Origin: CAMFLJ01 sp963702555
GTDB taxonomy: Bacteria; Actinomycetota; Acidimicrobiia; Acidimicrobiales; Acidimicrobilacustridaceae
Assembly: GCA_963702555.1 (NCBI GenBank)
Contig: CAVPCW010000010.1
Location: 558,001-622,000 of the forward strand
DNA length: 64,000 nucleotides
Direction of reading: 5' to 3'
Shown: piece after piece, positions 16,975 through 25,833 of the stretch
Layout of the letters: each line of letters opens with the position of its first letter
Position numbering within the stretch: the first letter of the stretch is position 1
Program-made: the position numbers and the translations under genes
Notes under the pieces: model-generated
Told to the model about the DNA's origin: nothing
The model's database searches: none
Seen by the model: the letters and a program-made list of their open reading frames with translations, nothing else

Positions 16975-18477
16975 TCAGAGGGGCTCGGCGTCGGCCCAGT
17001 CGCGGGAGCGCTCGACGCCGCGTGACCAGCGGGCGTGGGCGTCGTCGGCGGTGGCCCGTCCCGGCCCGGGGCGCAGTTCGGTGTCGAGCGCCCAGTTGGC
17101 GGTGATCTCGTCGAGCGAGCCCCAGACCCCTTCGGCCAGGCCGGCCAGGTAGGCCGCTCCGAGAGCGGTGGTGTCGGCCACGACCGGCCGGGAGACGGGG
17201 ACTCCGAGCTGGTCGGCCTGGAGCTGGAGCACGAGGTCGGTGGCGGCCCCGCCGTCGGCCCGCAGTGCCGTGACCGGGCGCCCGGCGGCGCGCTCCATGC
17301 ACGTGACGACGTCTCGGGTCTGGAAGGCCATGGCCTCGAGGGTGGCCCGGGCGATGTGGGCGCCGGTGGTGCCCCGGGTGATGCCGAGGATCGCCCCCCG
17401 GGCGTAGGGGTCCCACCACGGGCTGCCGAGGCCGGTGAAGGCGGGCACCACGACGACCCCGTCGCTGTCGGGCACCGAGGCCGCCAGCGCGTCGACGTCG
17501 GCCGAGCGCTCGATGATGCCGAGGCCGTCGCGCAGCCACTGCACGGCGGCACCGGTGACGAAGATGGCGCCCTCGTAGGCGTAGGTGAGCTCGGGCTCGC
17601 CGTCGGCTCCGGGGAGGGACCACGCCACGGTCGTGAGCAGCCCGTCGACCGGCTCGGGGCAGGTCGTGCCCACGTTGACGAGCACGAAGCTGCCGGTGCC
17701 GTAGGTGTTCTTGGCGGTGCCGGGGGCGAAGCAGGCCTGACCGAACAGCGAGGCCTGCTGGTCGCCGGCCACCCCGCTGATCGGCACGCCGGCGCCGAGC
17801 GGTGAGGTGTCGGAGGTGACCGCCAGGCGACCGCTCGAGGGCACGACGGAGGGCAGCACCTCGAGGGGCACGCCGAGCAGCTCGCACAGCTCGGGCGACC
17901 AGCTGCCGCGCCGGATGTCGAAGAGCATCGTGCGGCTGGCGTTCGTGGCGTCGGTGGCGTGCACCACCCCGCCCGTGAGCTTCCAGATCAGCCAGGTGTC
18001 GATGGTGCCGACGGCGACGTCGGGCCCCGGTTGCACCCCGCCCTCGGTGAACAGCCACTCGAGCTTGGTTCCCGAGAAGTAGGGGTCGAGCACGAGGCCG
18101 GTGGCGGCACGCACCAGTGGCAGGTGCCCGGCATCGCGGAGCTGGTCGCAGCGGGCGGCGGTGCGGCGGTCCTGCCACACGATGGCCCGGTGCAGCGGCC
18201 GGCCGGTGCGGCGGTCCCAGGCCACGACGGTCTCACGCTGGTCGGTGATGCCCACCGCGGCGATCGTCTCACCGGCGTCACGGGCGGCGGCGCCGACCTC
18301 GCCGAGCACGTCGACGACCGCGTCCCAGATCTGCTCGGCGTCGTGCTCCACCCACCCCGGCTTGGGGAAGTGCTGAGGGAACTCCCGGTAGGCGGACGCG
18401 GTGGGCAGGCCCTGCTGGTCGAAGGCGATGGCCCGCACCCCGGTGGTGCCGGCATCGATGGCGATCACGACGGCCAT
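16975..18477 (-). CDS. glpK: Glycerol kinase
   Basis: 500-residue FGGY-family kinase that phosphorylates glycerol to glycerol 3-phosphate with ATP. Family marks: DAGTTGVRAIAFD at the N-terminus, ITDQRETVVAWDR and WQDRRTAARC, TIDTWLIWKL, the GVAGDQQASLFGQ loop, NTYGTGSFVLVN and GGAATDLVLQLQAD in the C-terminal lobe. The usual glycerol kinase length is about 500. ATG start at 18477 with a TAGGCT -10 nine bases upstream. It is divergent from pfkA, placing two glycolytic-entry enzymes on one regulatory region. No glycerol facilitator or glpD is adjacent. Confidence 0.93.
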   Translation of the reverse strand: MAVVIAIDAGTTGVRAIAFDQQGLPTASAYREFPQHFPKPGWVEHDAEQIWDAVVDVLGEVGAAARDAGETIAAVGITDQRETVVAWDRRTGRPLHRAIVWQDRRTAARCDQLRDAGHLPLVRAATGLVLDPYFSGTKLEWLFTEGGVQPGPDVAVGTIDTWLIWKLTGGVVHATDATNASRTMLFDIRRGSWSPELCELLGVPLEVLPSVVPSSGRLAVTSDTSPLGAGVPISGVAGDQQASLFGQACFAPGTAKNTYGTGSFVLVNVGTTCPEPVDGLLTTVAWSLPGADGEPELTYAYEGAIFVTGAAVQWLRDGLGIIERSADVDALAASVPDSDGVVVVPAFTGLGSPWWDPYARGAILGITRGTTGAHIARATLEAMAFQTRDVVTCMERAAGRPVTALRADGGAATDLVLQLQADQLGVPVSRPVVADTTALGAAYLAGLAEGVWGSLDEITANWALDTELRPGPGRATADDAHARWSRGVERSRDWADAEPL

Positions 18478-18486
18478 GGACGCGTG

Positions 18487-18556
18487 AGCCTACGCAGTCG
18501 TTCACCGAGAGTTCGCGGACCGTCCGGTGAGCGGGGGGTGGGTGCCTCGCTAGGGT
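18487..18556. promoter_or_regulatory. Divergent glpK/pfkA promoter region
   Basis: Minus-strand -10 TAGGCT (18492-18487) ends nine bases before the glpK ATG, so that transcript has almost no leader. Plus-strand -10 TAGGGT (18551-18556) lies 39 bases before the pfkA ATG, giving a leader of about 30 bases. The 118-base intergenic region holds nothing else recognisable. Confidence 0.45.
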
Positions 18557-18595
18557 GGCGCGCGTCCCACCGACCACCACCGACGAGGTGCACAG

Positions 18596-19631
18596 ATGCG
18601 CGTAGCCATGCTGACCGGCGGGGGTGACTGCCCCGGCCTCAACGCCGTGATGCGAGCGGTCGTCCGCAAGGGCGAGCGCACCTACGGTGACGAGCTCGTC
18701 GGGTTCCTCGACGGCTGGCGGGGCGTCATCGACGGCGTCACCCGCCCGCTCGACGTCGAGGCCATGCGGGGCTCGCTGCCCCGAGGCGGCACCGTGCTCG
18801 GCTCGTCGCGCACCAACCCGTTCAAGATCGAGGGCGGGGTCGACGCCTGCAAGGCCAGCCTCGAGCGCCTCGGCATCGACGCCCTCATCGCCATCGGCGG
18901 CGAGGACACCCTCGGTGTGGCCGACAAGCTCCACCAGCTCGGCGTGAAGGTCGTCGGCGTGCCGAAGACCATCGACAACGACCTGTCGGGCACCGAGCTC
19001 ACCTTCGGCTTCGACACCGCCGTGCAGATCGCGGTCGAGGCCATCGACCGGCTCCACACCACCGCCGAGTCCCACCACCGGGTGATGGTCGTCGAGGTCA
19101 TGGGCCGCCATGCCGGCCACATCGCCACGTGGTCGGGCATCGCCGGCGGCGCGGCCGTGATCCTCATCCCCGAGGAGCCCTTCGACATCGACGCCGTGTG
19201 CGACGCCCTCCAGCGCCGCCACGCCAAGGGGCAACTTCGCCTCCATCGTCGTGGTCGCCGAGGGCGCCACCCCGAAGGAGGGCACCATGGAGCTGGTGTC
19301 CGGCGAGACCGACCAGTTCGGTCACGTCCGCCTGGGTGGCATCGCCAACCGGCTGGCCGAGGCCATCGAGGACCGCACCGGCTTCGAGACCCGTCAGACC
19401 ATCCTCGGTCACGTGCAGCGCGGCGGCACGCCCACCGCCTTCGACCGGGTGCTGGCCACCCGCTTCGGCGTGGCGGCCATCGATGCCGTCCACGACGACG
19501 CCTTCGGGCAGATGGTGGCCCTCCAGGCCGGCGAGATCGTCCGCGTGCCGCTGAGCGAGGCCGTCGGCACGCTCAAGACGGTCGACCCCGCGCTCTACCA
19601 CGGCGTCGCCGAGGTCTTCTTCGCCGGCTGA
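18596..19631 (+). CDS. pfkA: 6-phosphofructokinase (PPi/ATP mixed group), one frameshift
   Basis: About 344 residues after correction. It phosphorylates fructose 6-phosphate. The N-terminus LTGGGDCPGLNAV, the loop GGEDTLG, the catalytic PKTIDND, MGRHAGHIA and HVQRGGTPTAFDR identify the family. The aspartate in GGEDT and the lysine in PKTIDND occupy the positions (104 and 124 in E. coli numbering) that separate PPi-type from ATP-type enzymes, and both match the PPi type. One extra G near 19230 (AAGGGGCAAC) breaks the frame inside AKGNFASIVVVAEG. Divergent from glpK; followed by a hairpin terminator. Confidence 0.88.
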
Positions 19632-19638
19632 CCGCCAG

Positions 19639-19666
19639 CCCCTCCCACCGTTTCGTGGGGGAGGGG
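19639..19666 (+). terminator. Hairpin terminator after pfkA
   Basis: CCCCTCCCAC pairs with GTGGGGGAGGGG (two-base bulge) around a short CGTTTC-type loop, eight bases after the pfkA stop. No clear U-tract follows. Confidence 0.5.
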
Positions 19667-19672
19667 TGGTGA

Positions 19673-19678
19673 CAGACT
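19673..19678 (+). promoter_or_regulatory. Predicted -10 box (CAGACT), leaderless acyl-CoA dehydrogenase
   Basis: CAGACT ends seven bases before the ATG at 19686. The same AGACT core precedes the starts at 5496 and 28758 by six bases. Confidence 0.35.
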
Positions 19679-19685
19679 CACCGCC

Positions 19686-20921
19686 ATGAGCATCGACTTC
19701 AGCCTCGCCCCCGAGCTCGAGGAGCTCCGGGGCCGGGTCCGCACGTTCGTCGACGAGGTCGTCCGCCCCACCGAGGTGCGCATCGCCGAGGAGCGGTTGG
19801 AGGAGACCGACCGCCAGGCCTACCGGTCCGCTCTCGGCGGGCTCCGGAAGCAGGCCTTCGCCGAGGGGCTCTGGCTGCCCCACATGCCCCCCGAGTGGGG
19901 CGGCATGGGCCTGGGCCACGTCGAGCTGGCCATGGTGCAGGCCGAGGCGGCCCGCACCCGCCTGGGCCCGTGGGTGCTCAACTGCCAGGCCCCGGACGAG
20001 GGCAACATGCACACGCTGCTGCACTGGGGCACCGACGAGCAGAAGGAGCGCTACCTGCGCCCGCTGTGCGACGGCCGGGCCTGGTCGTGCTTCGCCATGA
20101 CCGAGCCGGAGGTCGCCGGCTCCGACCCCACCCTCATCCGCACCCACGGCGTGCAGGACGGCGAGGAGTGGGTGCTCAACGGCCACAAGTGGTTCATCTC
20201 GAACGCCCATCGGGCGAACTTCGCCATCCTCGTGGCCCGTACCGAGGACGACCCCGACATGCCCCAGGCGGCCAACACGGCGTTCCTCGTCGACCTGCCG
20301 TCGGAGGGCTGGACCGAGGTCCGCCAGATCGAGACCATGCACGGCGCCACCGGCCACTCCGAGATCGTCATCGAGGACCTGCGGGTGCCGGCCGCCAACC
20401 TCCTCGGAGGTCGGGGCAACGGCCATCGCCTGGGCCAGTACCGCCTCGGGCCGGCACGCCTCGCCCACTGCATGCGCTGGATCGCCCAGGCCGAGATCGC
20501 CCTCGACATGATGGTCGAGCGGTCGCTCGAGCGGTTCTCCCACGGCTCGGTGCTGGCCGAGAAGCAGGGCGTGCAGTGGATGATCGCCGACTCGGCGATG
20601 GAGCTCTACCAGTGCAAGCTGATGGTGCTGCACGCCGCCTACAAGATCGACCGGGGCGACGACTTCACCGCCGAGGTGAGCATGGCCAAGCACTTCGTGG
20701 CCAACTCCCTGAACCGCATCATCGACCGCTCGATCCAGGTGCACGGCGCCCTCGGCTACTCCACCGACACGCCGCTCGCCCACATGTACCAGCAAGCCCG
20801 GTGGGCCCGCTTCGCCGACGGCGCCGACGAGATCCACCAGATGCGCATCGCCCAACGCACCATCGATGCCTTCCGCGACACCGGCAGCACCCGGCGGGCC
20901 ACCGGCGACCTGCCCCTGTGA
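19686..20921 (+). CDS. Acyl-CoA dehydrogenase
   Basis: 411-residue FAD flavoenzyme that introduces the alpha-beta double bond in an acyl-CoA. The family signature CFAMTEPEVAGSDPT covers the FAD/substrate loop, and WFISNAHRANFAIL and QVHGALGYSTDTPLAHMY are the middle and C-terminal marks. The glutamate or equivalent base could not be placed by eye. Chain-length and branch specificity are unknown. It overlaps the next gene, an AMP-forming acyl-CoA ligase, by GTGA, so one transcript both activates an acid and begins its beta-oxidation. Confidence 0.9.
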   Translation: MSIDFSLAPELEELRGRVRTFVDEVVRPTEVRIAEERLEETDRQAYRSALGGLRKQAFAEGLWLPHMPPEWGGMGLGHVELAMVQAEAARTRLGPWVLNCQAPDEGNMHTLLHWGTDEQKERYLRPLCDGRAWSCFAMTEPEVAGSDPTLIRTHGVQDGEEWVLNGHKWFISNAHRANFAILVARTEDDPDMPQAANTAFLVDLPSEGWTEVRQIETMHGATGHSEIVIEDLRVPAANLLGGRGNGHRLGQYRLGPARLAHCMRWIAQAEIALDMMVERSLERFSHGSVLAEKQGVQWMIADSAMELYQCKLMVLHAAYKIDRGDDFTAEVSMAKHFVANSLNRIIDRSIQVHGALGYSTDTPLAHMYQQARWARFADGADEIHQMRIAQRTIDAFRDTGSTRRATGDLPL

Positions 20922-22255
20922 CCGTCGAGCTGCTCACGGCCGAAGCCTCCGAGGACCAACAGCGGAGCGTCGCCGGCGCCCTGGCTGCTCGTGGCATCGG
21001 GGCGGGGGAGCGCGTCGCGTTCCTCACCGCGAGCAGCGGCGCCATGTTGTCGGCAGTGCTCGGCGCCCTGCGGGTGGGGGTCGTGCCGGTGCCGCTCAAC
21101 CCGGCCCTGCTCGCCGAGGAGCGCGACCTCGTGCTCGGCGACGCGGAGCCGGCGCTCGTCGTCGACGACGCCGTGCTGGTCGACCTGCTGGCGGGCCGGC
21201 CCGTCGACCTCGCGCCGGTGCCGCTCGCCCGCCCCATGCACTACACCTCCGGCACCACCGGCCGACCGAAGGGCGTGTGGTCGGGCGTGCTCGCCGAGGC
21301 CGACGCCCGCGCCCTCGCCGCCGAGGAGGCCGAGCTGTGGGGCTTCGACCGCGCCGACGCGCACCTGGTGTGCTCGCCGATGCACCACTCGGCGCCCATC
21401 CGCTTCGGGGGCGGCACCCTGCTGGCGGGTGGGTCGCTCGTGATCCTGTCGAAGTTCGACGCCGCTGTGGCCGGGGCGGCCATCGCCGAGCACCGACCCA
21501 CCACCGCGTTCATGGTGCCGGCCCACCTCCAGCGCCTGTTCGCGGCGAGCGGGGCGGAGGGACTGCCGGACCTCTCGTCGTTCCGGCTCCTGGCCCACGC
21601 CGGGGCGCCGTGCCCGCCGCCGCTGAAGCGGGCGGCGATCGAGGCCTTCCCCGCTGGTTCGGTCTGGGAGTTCTACGGCTCCACCGAGGGCCAGTTCACC
21701 GCCTGCCCGAGCGCCGACTGGGAGGCCCGCCCCGGCACGGTCGGCCGGGCCCGGCCCAACCGGCGCCTGGCCGTCGGCGACGATGACGTGATCTGGTGCG
21801 ACGCCCCCGGGTACGCCCGGTTCGAGTACTGGCGGGACCCGGTGCGCACGGCTACGGCCTGGCGGGGCGACGCCTTCACCGTCGGCGACCTCGGCCGCCT
21901 CGACGACGACGGCTTCCTCTACCTGGAGGGCCGTCGCGACGACCTCGTCATCACCGGGGGAGTGAACGTGTACCCGGCCGAGGTCGAGCACGTGCTGGTC
22001 GAGGCCCCCGGGGTGCGGGAGGCCGCCGTCTTCGGGGTCGACGACGAGCGGTGGGGCCAACGGGTGTGCGCCGCCGTGGTGGGCGACGTCACGCCCGGGC
22101 AGGTGATCGACCACGCCCGCGCGCACCTCGCTGCCTACAAGTGCCCGAAGGACGTGTTCGTCGTCGACGAGTTGCCCCACACCAGCACCGGGAAGCTCCA
22201 GCGGCTCGCCCTCGTGCAGGCGCTGGGCCTCGACGCCGAGGCCCAGCCCGACTGA
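20918..22255 (+). CDS. AMP-dependent acyl-CoA synthetase/ligase
   Basis: 445-residue member of the ANL superfamily, short for the family (500-550 is usual) because the N-terminal lobe is compact. Adenylation motif HYTSGTTGRPKGV, the A5-like segment EFYGSTEGQ, the hinge DLGRLDDDGFLYLEGRRDD and the C-terminal catalytic lysine in TSTGKLQRL are all present. It activates a carboxylic acid with ATP and loads it on CoA, presumably the substrate for the coupled acyl-CoA dehydrogenase. It converges on the lpqB-like gene with only three bases between stops. Confidence 0.88.
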   Translation: MTVELLTAEASEDQQRSVAGALAARGIGAGERVAFLTASSGAMLSAVLGALRVGVVPVPLNPALLAEERDLVLGDAEPALVVDDAVLVDLLAGRPVDLAPVPLARPMHYTSGTTGRPKGVWSGVLAEADARALAAEEAELWGFDRADAHLVCSPMHHSAPIRFGGGTLLAGGSLVILSKFDAAVAGAAIAEHRPTTAFMVPAHLQRLFAASGAEGLPDLSSFRLLAHAGAPCPPPLKRAAIEAFPAGSVWEFYGSTEGQFTACPSADWEARPGTVGRARPNRRLAVGDDDVIWCDAPGYARFEYWRDPVRTATAWRGDAFTVGDLGRLDDDGFLYLEGRRDDLVITGGVNVYPAEVEHVLVEAPGVREAAVFGVDDERWGQRVCAAVVGDVTPGQVIDHARAHLAAYKCPKDVFVVDELPHTSTGKLQRLALVQALGLDAEAQPD

Positions 22256-22258
22256 TCG

Positions 22259-22900
22259 CTAGCCGTTGGCGCCCGACGGGCGGGAGAGCAGCGGGGGCTC
22301 GTCGTCGCGGCTCACGGGGGTGCCGGCGGGGGCCACCCCGCCTTCGAGAGGCACCGCGACCTCCTCGCCGTCGATGGAGAACCGCACGGCGCTGACCTGC
22401 GGGACGGTGAGGTCGGTGAGCGTGAACACCAGCTGGGCGACGGCGAGGCGCTGCAGCGAGCTCTCGACGTTGCCCAGGTTGGTGAGGTCGAGGTCGAGCA
22501 CGCCGTCGTCGCCGACCACGGCCGAGCGCACCTGCACGTCGGAGGGGAGCGCGTTGACCAGGTCGGCGCGCCCCAACTCGTCGGGGCCGGCGGCGATGAG
22601 GGCCTCGGCCACGACCCGCGGGAGGTCGGCGGTGTCCTCGGGGACGGCGACCTCGCGGCGCACGGCCACCAGAGCGTCGCCGGAGGTGTCGTCTCCCTGC
22701 ACCAGGTAGAGCGTGACGAAGCGGGTGGCGGCGTCGTTCGGCACGGAGGTGTCGGTGGAAGCCGGGTCGATGAGCTCGGGCGGCAGGGCCTCGCGGGAGA
22801 TCTCCCGGGGCTTGCTGTCCTCGGGGATGCCGCAGGCCGCGAGCAGGCTCGAGGCGGCCACGAGGCCGGCGAGCAGCCACCGGGGCGAGGGGCGTGTCAT
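22259..22900 (-). CDS. GerMN-domain lipoprotein, short LpqB-like
   Basis: 213 residues with a lipoprotein signal peptide: basic start, hydrophobic core, lipobox LLAAC with the cysteine near residue 23. The mature part contains a GerMN-type domain (RFVTLYLVQGDD to LTNLGNVESSLQRLAVAQLVFTL, each shown only in part). It is the third gene after mtrA and mtrB, the place held by LpqB in actinobacteria, where LpqB tunes MtrB. LpqB is usually near 580 residues with a beta-propeller after GerMN; here the propeller is missing. ATGA overlap with mtrB. Confidence 0.75.
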   Translation of the reverse strand: MTRPSPRWLLAGLVAASSLLAACGIPEDSKPREISREALPPELIDPASTDTSVPNDAATRFVTLYLVQGDDTSGDALVAVRREVAVPEDTADLPRVVAEALIAAGPDELGRADLVNALPSDVQVRSAVVGDDGVLDLDLTNLGNVESSLQRLAVAQLVFTLTDLTVPQVSAVRFSIDGEEVAVPLEGGVAPAGTPVSRDDEPPLLSRPSGANG

Positions 22901-24552
22901 TCGGGGGCCTCGCTCGGGGTGTCGTCCTTCGGGGGCTCGACGATCGGCAGCTCGACCACGAACCGGGCGCCGGACTCACCGTCGCGGCGGTCCTCGACCC
23001 ACACCCGTCCGCCGTGCAGGCGCACGTGCTCGTCGATGAGGGCGAGCCCGAGGCCCACGCCGGTGTCGGCGGCGCGGTTGCCGCCCTCGCTGCCGCGGGA
23101 GAAGCGGTCGAAGATGATGTCGCGCTCGTCCTCGGGCACCCCGTTGCCGCGGTCCTCGACTGCGATCTGGACCTTGTCGTCGGCCAGCTCGAGGGTGATG
23201 GCGGTGGCGCCGCCGGCGTAGCGCTCGGCGTTGTCGAGGAGGTTGGCGATGACCCGGCCGAAGCGCCGCTTGTCGACCCGCACGACGACGTCGCCGACGT
23301 CGGGGTCGTAGCGCACCGGCACGCCGCCGCCGCCGAGCACGCTCACGGCCTGGATGACCATCTCGGCGACCAGGACCTCCTCGAGGTGGAGCTTGATGGC
23401 ACCCACGTCGAAGCGGGAGATCTCGAGCAGGTCCTCGACCAGCTGCTGGAGGCGGTCGACGTCGGCCGACAGCAGCACCAGCGCGGTGCGGGCCCGCTCG
23501 GGCATCTCCTCGCTCGAGTTCTCGAGCACCTCGACCGTGGCGGCGAGCGTCATGAGCGGGGAGCGCAGCTCGTGGCTCACCTCGGAGGCGAAGCGGGCAT
23601 CTCGTTCGATGCGGTCCTCGAGGGCCTGGGCCATCTCGTTGAACGGCTCGGCGATGAGGTCGAGGTCGGGGTCGCCGCCGACGGGCAGTCGGGTGTCGAG
23701 GCGCCCGCCGGCGATGGCCTCGGCCGCCTGGCCCACGTCGAGGAGTGGGGCGAACACCCGGCGGCTCGCCCAGAACCCGACGAGGCCACCGGCGAGGGTG
23801 GTGAGGGCGGAGGCGCCGAGCAGCGAGATGGCGAGGCCGTCGAGGGTGCGCTCGAGGTCGGCGAGCGACACGCCCTCGTAGTACTCGGCGGCGAGCGACG
23901 GGATGGGCACGCCGGTGACGAGGTACGGGTCGTCGAGGTACGTCGCCCGCATGCGGGCGGGCTGGCCGCCGTCGACCATGGTCTTGAGCGAGTCGGGGAT
24001 GGCCCGTTCGCCGAAGTCGATGGTGTTCGTTGCGTACCACTGGGCCTGGTAGTGCAGCACCGGCTGGGCGCCCTCTGGTGTGGGCAGGCCGGTGAGGACC
24101 TTCTCGACGGCCACCGACCCGGCGCCGTTCGGGAGCTGGCTGGCGATGCGGGCGGCGTTCGCCACCGCCCGGGCGACCGACGACTCCTCGCGCTGGGTCA
24201 TCAGGTTCTCGCGGGTGAGCCCGAACGTGGTGATCGACATCACCGCGGCGAGCATGGCGGCGCCGAGGCCGTAGGTCAGGGTGAGCCGGGTGCGCAGGCC
24301 GAGGCCGCGGCGCACCGGGGCGATGATGCGGGCCCGGCGGCGGCGGCGGGTGCGGGTCTGCACCGGTCGGTTCTCCGAGCCCGAGCCGCCCGTGCCCGCG
24401 GACGAGGCCGACTTGGGCTCGCCCGTGCGGCCGTCGCTCGGCAACGGCGTGATGGGTCGGGTCGAGTCGACGGGTCGGGTCTCGACGGGTCGGGTCTCGA
24501 CCGGTCGGCCCTCGGGCACCGGCGGGCGGGGGGTGGTGTCGTCGACGGCCAC
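22897..24552 (-). CDS. mtrB: MtrB-like sensor histidine kinase
   Basis: 551 residues. A Pro/Arg-rich cytoplasmic head of about 85 residues carries three tandem RPVET-like units. Two membrane helices (near residues 100-120 and 255-280) flank an extracellular sensor. A HAMP domain, the HisKA box FASEVSHELRSPLMTLAA with the phospho-accepting histidine, the N box NLLDNAERYA, DRGNGV and the G box GVGLGLAL complete a functional kinase. Order and strand (mtrA, mtrB, lpqB-like) support MtrB, which couples cell-wall or osmotic cues to division. GTG start is 11 bases after mtrA. Confidence 0.82.
   Translation of the reverse strand: MAVDDTTPRPPVPEGRPVETRPVETRPVDSTRPITPLPSDGRTGEPKSASSAGTGGSGSENRPVQTRTRRRRRARIIAPVRRGLGLRTRLTLTYGLGAAMLAAVMSITTFGLTRENLMTQREESSVARAVANAARIASQLPNGAGSVAVEKVLTGLPTPEGAQPVLHYQAQWYATNTIDFGERAIPDSLKTMVDGGQPARMRATYLDDPYLVTGVPIPSLAAEYYEGVSLADLERTLDGLAISLLGASALTTLAGGLVGFWASRRVFAPLLDVGQAAEAIAGGRLDTRLPVGGDPDLDLIAEPFNEMAQALEDRIERDARFASEVSHELRSPLMTLAATVEVLENSSEEMPERARTALVLLSADVDRLQQLVEDLLEISRFDVGAIKLHLEEVLVAEMVIQAVSVLGGGGVPVRYDPDVGDVVVRVDKRRFGRVIANLLDNAERYAGGATAITLELADDKVQIAVEDRGNGVPEDERDIIFDRFSRGSEGGNRAADTGVGLGLALIDEHVRLHGGRVWVEDRRDGESGARFVVELPIVEPPKDDTPSEAPE
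24471..24508. repeat. 15-bp direct repeats within mtrB
   Basis: Two exact copies of a 15-base unit (CGGGTCGGGTCTCGA at 24471 and 24486) and a partial third copy. They encode the repeated RPVET peptide in the cytoplasmic head of the kinase. The copy number could vary by slippage. Confidence 0.75.
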
Positions 24553-24563
24553 GGGGACCGCCC

Positions 24564-25244
24564 CTACGGCTGGAGCTTGTAGCCGAGGCCCCGCACGGTG
24601 ATGACGTGGCGCGGGTTGGCCGGATCGGCCTCGACCTTCATCCGGAGCCGACGGACGTGCACGTCGACGAGGCGGCCGTCGCCGAAGTAGCCGTAGCCCC
24701 AGACCCGCTCGAGCAGGACCTCGCGGCTGAACACCCGGCCCGGGCTCGACGCCAGCTCCACGAGGAGGCGGAACTCGGTCTTGGTGAGGTGCACCTCGGT
24801 GCCGTCGCGGAGCACGACGCCCTCGTCGGGGACGATCTCGAGGTCGCCGAACCGGAGGTGGGTGACGGTGGGGTCGGCGGTGCGGGCCCGGCGCAGGAGC
24901 GCCCGGATGCGGGCCGACAGCTCCTTCGGAGCGAAGGGCTTGGTGAGGTAGTCGTCGGCACCGGCCTCGAGCCCTGCGACCACGTCGTGGGTGTCGGCGC
25001 GGGCGGTGACCATGACGATCGGGACGTCGCTCGCCCGGCGGATCGAGCGGCACACGTCGAAGCCGTCGATGCCCGGGAGCATGATGTCGATCAGGACCAC
25101 GTCGGCCGGGTTGCGGGTGAACGCCTGGAGCGCCTCTTCACCCGTGTCGGCCTCCTCGACCACCCAGCCTTCGTCCTCCAGGGCCATCTTGACGGCCGTG
25201 CGGATGCGCTCGTCGTCTTCGACGGTGAGGATGCGGGTGCCCAT
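24564..25244 (-). CDS. mtrA: OmpR-family response regulator, MtrA-like
   Basis: 226 residues. The receiver domain has the acidic pair VEDDER, the phospho-acceptor aspartate in VLIDIMLPGIDG, the threonine in MVTARAD and the lysine in YLTKPFAPKEL. The C-terminal winged helix (KTEFRLLVELA, REVLLERVWGYGYFGDGR split here, VDVHVRRLRMKVE) is of the OmpR type. The WGYGYFGDGRLVD stretch and the downstream mtrB and lpqB-like genes support MtrA, a regulator of cell-wall and division genes in actinobacteria. ATG at 25244 chosen to match the usual receiver start. Confidence 0.85.
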   Translation of the reverse strand: MGTRILTVEDDERIRTAVKMALEDEGWVVEEADTGEEALQAFTRNPADVVLIDIMLPGIDGFDVCRSIRRASDVPIVMVTARADTHDVVAGLEAGADDYLTKPFAPKELSARIRALLRRARTADPTVTHLRFGDLEIVPDEGVVLRDGTEVHLTKTEFRLLVELASSPGRVFSREVLLERVWGYGYFGDGRLVDVHVRRLRMKVEADPANPRHVITVRGLGYKLQP

Positions 25245-25425
25245 AGCTGGGGCCAATGGTGCCCGATCCGGGCCCGTCGCGTGGTGCTTTCCGGCGGATT
25301 TCTGGGCGACGGTCACCGGGGGTGGTGGGTGTGATCCCTGACCGAGGAGCTTCGACGGGCAACCATTTACTTCCTGACGCCTGTCTGCCGATGACTTCTA
25401 CATGACTGGCGTGCTGGAGCTCACC

Positions 25426-25833
25426 ATGACCGACGACCTTGCCGCCCTCCGTCCCCTCACCGACGGACAGCGCCTCGACGACGTCACCGTCCGGGCGCTC
25501 GACCTCGTGATCGACGCCAACGCCGACCTCGACGTGTGGTTCGCCGTCGGCACCGGCGCCCTCGAGGGCCGACTGGCCTCGGTGCAGCGCTTCGCCCGCC
25601 GGGCGGGCGTCGAGCTGGTCGCCTCCCGCCGGGTCACCGACGGCCTGGTGGCCGTGCTCTCCGCCGAGGCCGTGGAGCTGTGCCGGGCCTTCTGCCGGCG
25701 TGAGCCGCTCACCGTCGTGAACCACCTCGTCGCCGAGGAGCACCGCATCGAGCAGGGCGAGTCGGCCCCCGGAGGCGATCGCGTCGCCCGCCGGGCCCGT
25801 GCCCTGGTGCGGACCTGGACCCGAGGGGCCTAG
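25426..25833 (+). CDS. Hypothetical protein, 135 residues
   Basis: Small soluble alpha/beta protein without a recognised domain. It alternates hydrophobic strands (DVWFAVGTGALEGRL, SRRVTDGLVAVLSAE) with helices and ends in a basic tail. ATG at 25426 is preferred because GGAG lies six bases before it; an in-frame ATG at 25402 would add eight residues. It is divergent from mtrA, and its TAG stop is shared on the other strand with the inositol monophosphatase stop (CTAG). Confidence 0.55.
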   Translation: MTDDLAALRPLTDGQRLDDVTVRALDLVIDANADLDVWFAVGTGALEGRLASVQRFARRAGVELVASRRVTDGLVAVLSAEAVELCRAFCRREPLTVVNHLVAEEHRIEQGESAPGGDRVARRARALVRTWTRGA

